NCBI RefSeq assembly: GCF_007970665.1
Contig: NZ_CP042430.1
Coordinates: forward strand, 1,116,001 to 1,180,000
Length of the DNA stretch: 64,000 nucleotides
Origin: Baekduia soli
GTDB taxonomy: Bacteria > Actinomycetota > Thermoleophilia > Solirubrobacterales > Solirubrobacteraceae
Direction of reading: 5' to 3'
Position numbers and translations under genes: made by a program. Of this stretch, positions 6,771-14,867 are shown in pieces. A model generated the notes under the pieces. The model saw only the letters and a list, made by a program, of their open reading frames with translations, was not told the DNA's origin and ran no database searches. Position 1 is the stretch's first letter; every line of letters starts with the position of its first letter.

Positions 6771-7588
6771 TCCGCGCCGAGTACCACGAGATCGACGGTG
6801 CCGTCGGCTTCGCGGAGGTCGCCGGCGACGGGCCGCCGGTGCTCTGCCTGCACACCGCCGGGCAGACCGGCGCGCAGTGGCGCGAGGTCCTCCACGCGCT
6901 GCCTGCCCACGGCTACCGCGTCATCGCGCCCGACCTCCCCGGCCACGGGCGCTCGGAGAGCCCGCTCGGCGGCCCGGTGCGCGACCTGCGCCGCCACGGC
7001 CGGTGGCTCGCGGTGCTGCTGCATCGCCTCGGCGCGCAGCACCCGTTCGTCGTCGGATGCTCCATCGGCGGCAAGCTCGCGCTGGAGCTCGCGCTCGACC
7101 CGGGCGTGGCGCCGCGCGGCGTGGTCGCGATGGCCGCCGACGCCCACAACCGCCGCCTGTCGGTCCGCGGCCTGGAGCGCAGCCTCGAGGACGCCGCGTC
7201 GCCGAGCCGCTCGGACCGCACCTACCTCGGCACGCTGGCCTGCGTGGGCCGCGCGGTCGGGCCCGAACGCGCCGCGCGCATCGCGGCCATGCACCGCCGC
7301 GAGGACCCGGTCGTCTCGGCGGCGGACCTGATCGCGTGGACGAGCCACGACCTGCGCGACCGGCTCGGTGCGATCGCCTGCCCGGTCCGGCTCGTGGCGG
7401 GCGAGGACGACTTCTGGATCGACCTGGCCGACACGCGCTGGGCGGCCGGCCGGATCCCGGGCGCCGCCTATGAGGAGCTGGCGGGCGTCGGGCACTATCC
7501 GATGGAGGAGATCGAGGGGTTCCCCGAGCTGCTCGCGACCTGGTTGCGGGCGCTCGGTCCGACCGAGGAGGAGACGGGCGATGGATGA
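6767..7588 (+). CDS. Alpha/beta hydrolase, 273 aa
   Basis: The fold is clear: oxyanion/HG-type motif CLHTAG (27-32), DLPGHGRS after strand 4, nucleophile elbow GCSIGG (Ser99), acid at EDD (about 213-215) and catalytic His243 (GVGHYP). The full family length is present with no signal peptide, so it is cytosolic. It overlaps the upstream SCP2-like gene (ATGA) and the downstream SnoaL-like gene (8 nt), so the three are translationally coupled. Substrate cannot be read from sequence. In this context an ester or C-C bond hydrolysis step in a ring or lipid catabolic route is plausible. Confidence 0.75.
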   Translation: MIRAEYHEIDGAVGFAEVAGDGPPVLCLHTAGQTGAQWREVLHALPAHGYRVIAPDLPGHGRSESPLGGPVRDLRRHGRWLAVLLHRLGAQHPFVVGCSIGGKLALELALDPGVAPRGVVAMAADAHNRRLSVRGLERSLEDAASPSRSDRTYLGTLACVGRAVGPERAARIAAMHRREDPVVSAADLIAWTSHDLRDRLGAIACPVRLVAGEDDFWIDLADTRWAAGRIPGAAYEELAGVGHYPMEEIEGFPELLATWLRALGPTEEETGDG

Positions 7589-7964
7589 CATCGAGGCGAT
7601 CAAGCAGCTCACGGCGCGCTACAACCGCGCGTTCGACAGCGTCGACGTGCCGGGCTACCTGGCGACGTGGACCGAGGACGGGTTCTTCGAGCGCTCCAAC
7701 GCGGGGCGCAGCTTCCAGGGGCACGCCGAGCTCGAGGAGCTGCTGACCACGTTCGGCGTCGACGGCCGGCACGTCACCAGCGACTTCATCATCGAGGTCG
7801 ACGGCGACCGCGCGACGTCGAGCAGCCACCTGATCTACCTCGACGTGGACGCGGGCTTCAAGGTCGCGATCTTCGGCATCTACGCCGACGAGCTCGTGCG
7901 CACGGACGAGGGCTGGAAGTTCAGCGCGCGGCGGCTGCAGGTGCACGCCCCGAAGGGGACGTAG
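7581..7964 (+). CDS. SnoaL-like (NTF2-fold) protein, 127 aa
   Basis: It begins MDDIEAIKQLTARYNRAFDS, the helix typical of the SnoaL_4/NTF2 fold. Characteristic segments follow: YLATWTEDGFFE, RHVTSDFIIEVDGDRA and the closing WKFSARRLQVH. These small cone-shaped barrels act as isomerases, dehydratases or cyclases, or simply bind ligands. It overlaps the hydrolase gene by 8 nt and is followed after 12 nt by an acyl-CoA ligase, so it belongs to the same operon. The exact reaction is unknown. Confidence 0.7.
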   Translation: MDDIEAIKQLTARYNRAFDSVDVPGYLATWTEDGFFERSNAGRSFQGHAELEELLTTFGVDGRHVTSDFIIEVDGDRATSSSHLIYLDVDAGFKVAIFGIYADELVRTDEGWKFSARRLQVHAPKGT

Positions 7965-7976
7965 GGCCGCGGGCGG

Positions 7977-9635
7977 ATGACGGCCGCGGCCGCCGGCACC
8001 CTGACGGCGCTGCTCGACGAGGTCGCCGGGCGGACGCCCGACGCGCCCGCCGTCATCGAGCGCGACCACGCCGAGGGCGTCGCGCGGCTGTCGTACGCCG
8101 AGCTGCGCGCGGCGGCCGGGGCGGCGGCGGCGCAGCTGGCCGAGCACGGCGTGCGCCGCGGCGACGTGGTCGCCGTGTGGCTGCCCAACTGGACCGAGGC
8201 GCTCGTCGTGCAGTACGCGCTCGCCCGGCTGGGCGCCGTGAACCTGGGGGTCAACACCCGCTACGGCGTGCACGAGGTCGCCGACCTCCTCGCCCAGGGT
8301 CGGCCGGTCGGCATCGTCGCGCCCGCCTCGTTCCTGGACCTGGACTTCGCCGGGCGCCTGCGCGGCGCGATGGCGCAGCTGGCCCAGCGCGACGACGGCA
8401 TCGCGGCGCCGTGGGTCGCCGTCGTCCGCGGCACGCCAGGCGACGCGCCCGGGCTCGACGCCGGCGCGGGCGCCTGGGCGCTGCAGCCCGCCGCGGGCAC
8501 GGCCGCACCGCCCGCGGTGGGCCGGCCGGGCGACCTGCTCAACTGCTTCACGACCTCGGGCTCGACCGGCGTGCCCAAGCTGGCCGGCCATGACCAGGCG
8601 GCGGTGGCCGACCACGCGCGCAACGACGCCGAGGCGATCGGCTTCCGGCCCGGCGACGTCTTCCTCGGGGTGCTCCCGCTGTCGGGGGTGTTCGGCTTCA
8701 ACCCGGTGATGGGCTGCCTTGCCGCCGGTGGAACCGTGCTGCTCGAGCCGGTGTTCGACGCGGCGTCGGTGCTGGCGGGCATGGACGAGCTCGGCGTGAC
8801 GCACGCCGTCGGCGGCGACGACCTGCTCGGCGCCCTCAAGGACGCCTGGACCGCCGATCCGCGCCCGCTGCGCGCCTTCCGTCGCGGGGGCATCGCCGAC
8901 TTCGCGGGCCGGGCCACCGAGATCGTCGCGTGGGCCGAGCGCGAGCTGGGCGCGTCGATCAGCGGCCTCTACGGGTCGTCGGAGCTCTTCGCGCTCACGG
9001 CGATCTGGCCCGAGGACCTGCCGGCGCCCGAGCGCGGGCGTCCCGGCGGGCGCCCCGTGTCGGCGGGCATCGAGGTCCGGGTCGCCGATCCCGGCTCGGG
9101 CACGGCGCTGGGGCCGGGCGAGGTCGGCGAGCTGCAGTTCCGCGGCTACAACGTGCTCCAGCGCTACCTCGGCCGCCCCGGGGCGCAGCGGGCCGCGTTC
9201 ACCGGGGACGGCTGGTTTCGCTCGGGGGACCTCGGCGCGCTGACGGGCGAGGGCGCCGACTTCGTCTACACCTGCCGCGCGGGCGACGCCCTGCGCCTGC
9301 GCGGGTTCCTGGTCGAGCCCGCGGAGATCGAGCGCTTCCTCGCCTCCCACGAGTCCGTCGACGTGGCCAAGGTCGTCGGGGTGCGGGCGGGCACGGGGGA
9401 GGACCTCGCGGTCGCCTACGTCACCGCGCGCGCGGGTGCCGTCCTCGAGGAGGACGCGCTGCGCGCCTTCGCCACGGAGCGCCTGGCCCCGTTCAAGGTG
9501 CCGGCGAGGATCAACGTCATCGACGCCTTCCCGGTCACCGTCGGCACCAACGGCACCAAGATCCGAACGGCCGAGCTGCGCCGCTGGGCCGCCGAGCAGC
9601 TCGGCGCCGGCGGCCCGCGGGGGACGACCCCCTGA
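7977..9635 (+). CDS. Acyl-CoA synthetase (AMP-forming, ANL superfamily), 552 aa
   Basis: The P-loop-like A3 motif TTSGSTGVPK is present. Other ANL motifs are LPLSGVFGFNP, SGLYGSSELFALT (A5), the A7 aspartate region GDGWFRSGDLGAL, A8 RLRGFLVEPAEIE, and the catalytic C-terminal lysine in GTNGTKIRTAEL (A10). All are consistent with an active enzyme that adenylates a carboxylate and transfers it to CoA. Length matches the family. It ends the 6090-9635 operon, so the pathway probably activates an acid for beta-oxidation by the dehydrogenases encoded nearby. Substrate (fatty acid, steroid side chain or aromatic acid) is not determinable. Confidence 0.8.
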   Translation: MTAAAAGTLTALLDEVAGRTPDAPAVIERDHAEGVARLSYAELRAAAGAAAAQLAEHGVRRGDVVAVWLPNWTEALVVQYALARLGAVNLGVNTRYGVHEVADLLAQGRPVGIVAPASFLDLDFAGRLRGAMAQLAQRDDGIAAPWVAVVRGTPGDAPGLDAGAGAWALQPAAGTAAPPAVGRPGDLLNCFTTSGSTGVPKLAGHDQAAVADHARNDAEAIGFRPGDVFLGVLPLSGVFGFNPVMGCLAAGGTVLLEPVFDAASVLAGMDELGVTHAVGGDDLLGALKDAWTADPRPLRAFRRGGIADFAGRATEIVAWAERELGASISGLYGSSELFALTAIWPEDLPAPERGRPGGRPVSAGIEVRVADPGSGTALGPGEVGELQFRGYNVLQRYLGRPGAQRAAFTGDGWFRSGDLGALTGEGADFVYTCRAGDALRLRGFLVEPAEIERFLASHESVDVAKVVGVRAGTGEDLAVAYVTARAGAVLEEDALRAFATERLAPFKVPARINVIDAFPVTVGTNGTKIRTAELRRWAAEQLGAGGPRGTTP

Positions 9636-9651
9636 GCGCTTGTGCGGTCGG

Positions 9652-10845
9652 TCAGACCGCGGCCCGCGCCCGGGCTGCCTGGCGGACGAGGTGGTCGCGC
9701 TCGGCGACGACCGTCGCCCGCCGCGCGGCCTCGGCGTAGGCCGTGGCGGCGGCCGCCGGGTCGCCGCCGAGCTCGTGCAGATGGCCGCGGACCGCGTGCC
9801 AGCGGTGGCGGTCGCCGAGTACGTCGCGCAGGCGGTCGGTCTCCCGCAGACCGGCCGCGGCGCCGAGGACGTGGCCGACCGCGACCGCGCGCCCCAGCAC
9901 CGCGGCGGGGTCCCGGCGCACCGGGTCGTCGGTCAGGGCGACGAGGTCGTCGTACCAGGCCAGGATCTGCGGCCAGTCGGTCTCCGCGGCGCTCGCCGCG
10001 TCGTCGTGCAGGGCGGCGATGGCGGCCTGCACCTGGTAGGGGCCGGGGCGCCTCACGGCCAGCGCCGACTGCAGGACGCGCACGCCCTCGGCGATCTGAC
10101 GGGTGTCCCAGCGGCTGCGGTCCTGGCGGTCCAGCGTGACGATGCGCCCCTCGGCGTCGAACCGCGCCGGCAGCCGGGCGTGGTTGAGGAGCATGAGCGC
10201 CAGCAGCCCGCGTGCCTCGGGCTCCTCCGTGGCGAGCGTGAGCCGGCGCGTCAGCCGGATCGCCTCCGTGGCCAGGTCCACGCGAGCCGTGTGGCCGGTG
10301 GTGTAGACGAGGTAGAGCACCCGAAGCACGACGGCGAGGTCGCCGGGCCGGTCCAGCGGGCGCCCGGCGAGGGTGCGCTTGGCGCGGCTGACCCGCTGCG
10401 CCATCGTCGCCTCGGGTACGAAGAAGGCGTCGGCGATCTCGCGGGTGGTCAGGCCGCCGACCGCGCGCAGGGTCAGCGCCACCTGCGAGGCGGGCGCGAG
10501 GTCCGGGTGGCAGCAGCAGAAGAGCAGGAACAGCGTGTCGTCGCCCTCGCCGGGCGCCGCCTCGCCCGGCGGCGGCTGCGCGGCCACCGCCTCCTCGCGG
10601 CGGTGCCGTGCGGCCTCGCTGCGGCGGGCGTCGACGAGCCGCCGCGTCGCGACGGTCGTCAGCCACGCACGCGGATCGCCCGGCGGGTGCCCGGGCCACA
10701 CGCGCAGCGCCTCGAGGAGCGCCTCCTGCAGGGCGTCCTCGGCGGCGTCGAAGTCCTCGCCCCGCCGGACCAGGCCCGCGAGCACCCGGGGGACGAGCGC
10801 GCGCAGGGCGCCCTCGTCCAGCGGTGCCGTCGGCTCGTCGCGCAC
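9652..10845 (-). CDS. ECF42-type RNA polymerase sigma factor, 397 aa
   Basis: The N-terminal part holds sigma region 2 (AAEDALQEALLEALRVWPGH ... RAWLTTVATRRLVDARR) and region 4 (QVALTLRAVGGLTTREIADA ... EATMAQRVSRAKRTL). It is followed by the long C-terminal extension (DUF6596/TPR-like, residues about 185-397, with GLLALMLLNHARLPAR) that defines ECF42 factors. These lack a classical anti-sigma factor and are encoded beside a YCII/DGPF protein, exactly as here. The C-terminal extension is thought to control activity. The gene is downstream of the YCII gene, 7 nt apart, on the same strand. Confidence 0.85.
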   Translation of the reverse strand: MRDEPTAPLDEGALRALVPRVLAGLVRRGEDFDAAEDALQEALLEALRVWPGHPPGDPRAWLTTVATRRLVDARRSEAARHRREEAVAAQPPPGEAAPGEGDDTLFLLFCCCHPDLAPASQVALTLRAVGGLTTREIADAFFVPEATMAQRVSRAKRTLAGRPLDRPGDLAVVLRVLYLVYTTGHTARVDLATEAIRLTRRLTLATEEPEARGLLALMLLNHARLPARFDAEGRIVTLDRQDRSRWDTRQIAEGVRVLQSALAVRRPGPYQVQAAIAALHDDAASAAETDWPQILAWYDDLVALTDDPVRRDPAAVLGRAVAVGHVLGAAAGLRETDRLRDVLGDRHRWHAVRGHLHELGGDPAAAATAYAEAARRATVVAERDHLVRQAARARAAV

Positions 10846-10852
10846 GCCGGCG

Positions 10853-11263
10853 TCAGTCGTCGGCGGGCCGCCCGGACATGATCTCGCGCACGTCGATCCA
10901 CTCGTACAGCGGCCCGCCGCCCGGGCCCGGCTCCGAGGAGACGTGGGCCGCGATCTCCAGCGCGCGCTCGCGCGACTCCACGTCGATCATGAACCAGCCC
11001 GCGATGAGGTCGCTGGTCTCGGGGTGCGGGCCGTCGGTGGTCACGGGCGCCGCGCCCGGGCCGCCGTAGCGGACCCAGGTGCGCTCCGGGGTGAGCGCCT
11101 GCACGCCGACCAGCTCGCCGCGCTCCTCGAGCGTCGCGCTGACGTGGCGCAGGAAGGCCATGTGCGCCTCGACGTCCTCCGGGGCCCACTGGTCCATCGG
11201 CGGGAAGGGGTGGTGGGGCTGCGGGCCGCCGCGGTAGTGCTTGAGGAGCAGGTACTTGGGCAT
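10853..11263 (-). CDS. YCII-related (DGPF) protein, 136 aa
   Basis: A ferredoxin-like YCII fold is indicated by MPKYLLLKHYRGG at the start. The conserved VTTDGPHPETSDLIAGWFMI segment is a variant of the DGPFAE motif. This family is the standard genomic partner of ECF41/42 sigma factors. It may bind or modify a ligand sensed by the sigma system; its biochemical activity is unproven. It is the first gene of the two-gene operon. A promoter is expected in the divergent gap 11264-11421, where no further gene is seen. Confidence 0.8.
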   Translation of the reverse strand: MPKYLLLKHYRGGPQPHHPFPPMDQWAPEDVEAHMAFLRHVSATLEERGELVGVQALTPERTWVRYGGPGAAPVTTDGPHPETSDLIAGWFMIDVESRERALEIAAHVSSEPGPGGGPLYEWIDVREIMSGRPADD

Positions 11264-11421
11264 CGTGGGTCTCCTGGCGTCGTGGGCCGCGCCCGTGGCG
11301 GCCCTTCACCGTGTGAGCGGAGCCGGCCGGCGTCCCTCGACATTCCCCACCCCCTGGGCGCGCCAAAGATAGGGAAGTCTCCCGATGTCCGGGAAGGCAG
11401 GCCGATCGTACCTTTGCGCCC

Positions 11422-12429
11422 ATGATCGAGACCGACCGACGGACGGATCCGACGGACCCGCAGAGCTGGCCGCGACGCGGCCGGCGGCCCGGCACGGCAG
11501 GCCGGGCCGCGACACGGCGCGGAGCGCGTTTGGTCGCCCTGGCCGAGGAGCTCGCCATCACGGCGGCGGTCCATGGCCACGGGACGCGCGGGCACGCCGC
11601 CGCGCTGCGCGACGCGCGCTACCTCAGCGCGCCGATCCCCGCCTCGCGCGGCGGGCTGGGCGTGACGTCGGTGCACGACGTCGTGCTGGCCTCGACGCGG
11701 CTGGCGCGCGGCGACCCCGCGCTGGCCCGCGGCGACCCCGCGCTGGCCCGCGGCGTCACCCCGCACCTCGTCGCCGTGCTGGGCCTCGCGCGCTCGTGGC
11801 GGCGCGCCATCCGCTCCGACCAGCATGCCCGTGCCCGGGCCTTCGAGGCGCCCATGCGGCTCGTCGCCCGCGGAGGCGTCGTGCTCGCCGCCGCGCTCGG
11901 CGCGAGCGGGCGCTCGGCGCCCGGGCCGATCCCCGTCGCCACGCGCACCGACGGCGGCTGGCGCGTGGACGGGCGTGCGCTGGTCTGCGCGATCGGGCCG
12001 GTGGCGAGCGTCCTGTCGATCCCGGTGACCTACACCGGCGAGGACGACGGCGCCTGCCGGGCCCACGTGCTCGTCCCGGTCGCCGCGCCCGGCCTGGCGG
12101 TCGACGGCGTCGCGCCCGCCGCGGCGCTGCGCGGCCCCGGCCTGCACACCGTGACGCTGGACGGCGTGGCGCTCGTGCCCGACGCCCTGGGCACCGGCGC
12201 GCCCTGGCGCGATGCGATCGACGAGCTGGACCGCGAGCTGATCGCGCGCCTGCTGGGCGCCGCGGCCTCGCCGCGCGTCGCGGCGCCGGCCCTGCTGCGG
12301 CTCGCGGCGCGCCTGGACGCGATGGCCGCCCCGGACGAGGCCGGCCTGCTCGCGCTGCTGGACGAGGCCGAGGCGGTGCAGGAGCGGACCTGGCCGCCCT
12401 GCCAGGTCGCCGCGGCCGCCGGTCTGTGA
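11422..12429 (+). CDS. Acyl-CoA dehydrogenase-like protein lacking the C-terminal domain, 335 aa
   Basis: The middle of the protein resembles the N-terminal and beta-barrel domains of acyl-CoA dehydrogenase/DszC-type flavoproteins (DARYLSAPIPASRGGLGVTS; PVATRTDGGWRVDGRALVCA). The normal C-terminal helical bundle with the catalytic region is missing or replaced by an Ala/Leu-rich tail. The first about 35 residues are Arg/Pro-rich and may precede the true start. A perfect 21-bp tandem duplication (11711-11752) adds a second copy of the RGDPALA heptapeptide. The gene may be a degenerate paralogue. It is divergent from the YCII/sigma operon. Confidence 0.5.
   Translation: MIETDRRTDPTDPQSWPRRGRRPGTAGRAATRRGARLVALAEELAITAAVHGHGTRGHAAALRDARYLSAPIPASRGGLGVTSVHDVVLASTRLARGDPALARGDPALARGVTPHLVAVLGLARSWRRAIRSDQHARARAFEAPMRLVARGGVVLAAALGASGRSAPGPIPVATRTDGGWRVDGRALVCAIGPVASVLSIPVTYTGEDDGACRAHVLVPVAAPGLAVDGVAPAAALRGPGLHTVTLDGVALVPDALGTGAPWRDAIDELDRELIARLLGAAASPRVAAPALLRLAARLDAMAAPDEAGLLALLDEAEAVQERTWPPCQVAAAAGL
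11711..11752 (+). repeat. 21-bp perfect tandem duplication inside a coding region
   Basis: The unit GCGACCCCGCGCTGGCCCGC plus G occurs twice back to back and keeps the reading frame, duplicating seven residues. It looks like a recent slippage event. Confidence 0.8.
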
Positions 12430-12523
12430 TGCTTCGGTGGTCCGTCGCCGCCAGGCGGCCTGGACGAGTCCGGGAGCGGCGGGAGCCCCGGACGAGTCGA
12501 CCCTCCTGCTGATCGGACCACCC

Positions 12524-12673
12524 ATGCGCGCCCTGGACTACACGAGAACGGCCATCCGCCTGTGGACGCTGGTCCCGGCCGCGGTCATCGGGCTCATGAG
12601 CAGCCGGCTGGAGCCGGTCGCCCACGGCGAGGTCGACGACGCGCTGCGCGAGTCGTTCACCGCGGCGATCTGA
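12524..12673 (+). CDS. Possible small protein, 49 aa
   Basis: The ATG at 12524 gives MRALDYTRTAIRLWTLVPAA, a mildly hydrophobic segment (LWTLVPAAVIGLM), and ends DDALRESFTAAI. Codon usage is acceptable but the ribosome binding site is weak. It could equally be the C-terminal remnant of a larger gene, since nothing else explains 12430-12700. Confidence 0.3.
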   Translation: MRALDYTRTAIRLWTLVPAAVIGLMSSRLEPVAHGEVDDALRESFTAAI

Positions 12674-12705
12674 GCCCGGGCGCCGGCGCGGACCGTCCGG
12701 TCTCC

Positions 12706-12735
12706 TTGACACGCCCACCGACCCTCCGGTAGACC
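12706..12735 (+). promoter_or_regulatory. Candidate promoter of the MmgE/PrpD gene
   Basis: TTGACA (12706-12711) and TAGACC (12730-12735) are separated by 18 nt, with the start codon 41 nt downstream. The -35 is a perfect consensus, which is rare in this GC-rich sequence. Confidence 0.5.
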
Positions 12736-12776
12736 GGCGCCGCCCCACCGGGGCAGGCCGGCGGACAGGAGGGGAC

Positions 12777-14126
12777 ATGGCGGACGCGGAGACGGCGACG
12801 ATCACGGAGCTGGAGGCCCTGGCGAGGTTCGTCCTCGACGCGAGGCTCGAGGACGTGCCCGACGAGGTCGTCGAGTACGCGCGCCACCTCACGCTCAAGA
12901 CGATCTCGGGCATGGTCGCGGGCGCGCGGTTCTCGCCCGGCCCGCAGATGGTCGAGCTCGTGCGCCGCAAGGGGCTGCCGGAGGAGGTGCGCGTCGTCGG
13001 CTGCGACTTCCGCACGTCGCTCTGGGAGGGGGTGTTCCTCAGCAACTTCGTCGCCCACGCGACGGAGACCGAGGACGACCGGCTCGAGCACGGGGTGGCC
13101 TGGGACATCGCGATCGTCCCGGTCATCCTCACGCTCGCCGACAAGCTCGGGCTCTCGGGGCGCGACACGCTGGCGGCGATCGTCATCGGGCTCGAGGTCC
13201 ACTCCCGCAGCTCGGACTTCGACGCCGCGGCGCGCGGGCTCTACTGCGTCCCGGCCGCCGTGGGAACCGCCGCGGCGGCCGCCCGCGTCATGGGGCTCAC
13301 GCACGAGCAGACCGTGAACGCGATGGGCATGGTGCTCTCGACCGCGATGGTCACCGAGACGAACTTCGGCTACGACGCCCACTGCCTGGAGTCTGCCATG
13401 CAGTGCCTGCAGGCCATCATGGCCGTGGAGGCCGCCGCCGCCGGGCTGAGCTCCAACCCGGACCTGCGCGGCTACCTGGACAAGCTCGTGGGCCCCGAGA
13501 ACGTCTTCGCCGACGGTATCCTCGCCGGGCTCGGCGAGACGTGGTCGATGATGGACATCTGCGTCAAGAAGTACCCGGCCTGCTCGTGCATCCACAAGCC
13601 CGCCGACGCGCTGCGCGAGCTCATGCGCGAGCACGGCTTCGGCGCCGACGACGTCGAGTCGCTCGTCACGGAGATCAGCCCGTACGACGTGTTCAACGAC
13701 CGGCCCGACCCGCTGTCGATGGGCGACGCCAAGTTCAGCTACCAGCACTGCCTGGGCGCCGTGCTCGTCGACGGCGACATCACGTTCGCGAACATCGGCG
13801 CGATCGACGAGCCGCGCTACGTGCAGGCGCGGGCCAAGGTCTCCATCAACGTCCACGAGGACTGGTCGCCGCTGATGCTCGCCGCGCCCAACGGCGTCAC
13901 CGTCCGGCTCAGGGACGGCCGCGAGCTGCAGCGCATCCGCGAGCACATCCACGGCTCGCGGCCCGACCCGCTCTCCCACGAGGAGTTCGTCGACCTGTTC
14001 GCCCTCTACACGGACGGGATCCTCAGCGCGGACGAGGTCGCCACGTGCGTCGATCTCGTCGAGCGCCTCGAGGAGCTCCCGCACCTGGGCGCGCTGCTGG
14101 ACGTCGTGGCGCCGGTCGCTCCGTAG
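12777..14126 (+). CDS. MmgE/PrpD family protein, 449 aa
   Basis: Full-length member of the MmgE/PrpD family (2-methylcitrate dehydratase and aconitate decarboxylase relatives). Typical segments are LARFVLDARLEDVPDEVVEY, HATETEDDRLEHGVAWDIAI and VGTAAAAARVMGLTHEQTVN. A GGAGGGG site precedes the ATG by 4 nt. The enzyme would act on a short polycarboxylate or related CoA-free acid by dehydration or decarboxylation; substrate unknown. It stands alone behind its own promoter, within an acyl-CoA catabolic neighbourhood. That is compatible with handling propionyl-CoA-derived acids, but this is inference. Confidence 0.8.
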   Translation: MADAETATITELEALARFVLDARLEDVPDEVVEYARHLTLKTISGMVAGARFSPGPQMVELVRRKGLPEEVRVVGCDFRTSLWEGVFLSNFVAHATETEDDRLEHGVAWDIAIVPVILTLADKLGLSGRDTLAAIVIGLEVHSRSSDFDAAARGLYCVPAAVGTAAAAARVMGLTHEQTVNAMGMVLSTAMVTETNFGYDAHCLESAMQCLQAIMAVEAAAAGLSSNPDLRGYLDKLVGPENVFADGILAGLGETWSMMDICVKKYPACSCIHKPADALRELMREHGFGADDVESLVTEISPYDVFNDRPDPLSMGDAKFSYQHCLGAVLVDGDITFANIGAIDEPRYVQARAKVSINVHEDWSPLMLAAPNGVTVRLRDGRELQRIREHIHGSRPDPLSHEEFVDLFALYTDGILSADEVATCVDLVERLEELPHLGALLDVVAPVAP

Positions 14127-14190
14127 TGGACCGCACCGCGCTCGCGTAGCGGGCCCGACGGCGCGGCGGTCGCCCGGGCGATACCGGGCG

Positions 14191-14310
14191 ATGGCGCTGC
14201 TCGCCCGGCTGTCGGGGTTCGGCTCGCGGGCCGCGAGCGCGTCGCTGTTCGTCCGCGGCGAGGAGCAGCCGGCCGCCGATGCCGAGCGGGCGCCGGCGGA
14301 GGGGCCCTAG
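14191..14310 (+). CDS. Possible small ORF, 39 aa
   Basis: An ATG at 14191 opens a 39-residue frame (MALLARLSGFGSRAASASLF ... PAEGP). It ends just inside the convergent VOC gene. There is no convincing ribosome binding site or family. It is listed because it is the only open frame in the 180-bp gap. Confidence 0.2.
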   Translation: MALLARLSGFGSRAASASLFVRGEEQPAADAERAPAEGP

Positions 14311-14804
14311 GCGACCGCGTCGGGCGCGTCCGGCGCCGCCTCGGGGAAGGCCGCGACCGTGGCCGTGACAAGCTGCTCGATCGACGCGTCGGCCAGCTCG
14401 ACCACGTTGCCGTCGGGGTCGGCGCAGAAGGTCAGGCGCGCGCCGCCCCACGCGGTCACCGGCAGCAGCAGCCGGCCGCCGGCGTCCAGCACACGCGCGA
14501 CGGTGGCGTCGACGTCGTCGACCCGGAAGCCGAGGTGCAGGATGCTCGCGCGGCTGCCGTGCGCCGGCTCGGCACGCACCACCGGCTCGAGGAACTCGAA
14601 CAGCTCGACGACGCCCTGCTCGAAGCGCAGGTGGCGGATCCGGAAGCGCACGCCGGGCGGGCCGCCCATCATCGCCTCGGCGAAGTCGCCCTCGATGACG
14701 AACGGCCGCGTGAGGACCGTCGCGTCGAAGGCCTCGACGTAGAACCGCGTCGAGCGCTCCATGTCCGTGACCCGGACGGCCTGATGGTCGTTGGCGATCG
14801 TCAC
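14307..14804 (-). CDS. VOC-family (glyoxalase/bleomycin-resistance fold) protein, 165 aa
   Basis: The GTG at 14804 follows a strong AGGAGG site. Two beta-alpha-beta-beta-beta modules are visible. The first begins NDHQAVRVTDMERSTRFYVE; the second contains ILHLGFRVDDVDATVARVLD and ends FCADPDGNVVELAD. The metal-binding His and Glu of the fold are preserved (LGFRVDD region, NVVEL). Such proteins act as isomerases, epimerases or dioxygenases; methylmalonyl-CoA epimerase and lactoylglutathione lyase are relatives. It is divergent from the acyl-CoA dehydrogenase operon, so a CoA-ester or aromatic substrate is plausible. Confidence 0.75.
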   Translation of the reverse strand: MTIANDHQAVRVTDMERSTRFYVEAFDATVLTRPFVIEGDFAEAMMGGPPGVRFRIRHLRFEQGVVELFEFLEPVVRAEPAHGSRASILHLGFRVDDVDATVARVLDAGGRLLLPVTAWGGARLTFCADPDGNVVELADASIEQLVTATVAAFPEAAPDAPDAVA

Positions 14805-14867
14805 CGCGCCTCCTCGCGGCGCGAGCCTACCGTCGCCCGCGCGCGCTCTGTTAGCGTCGGCGCGCCC

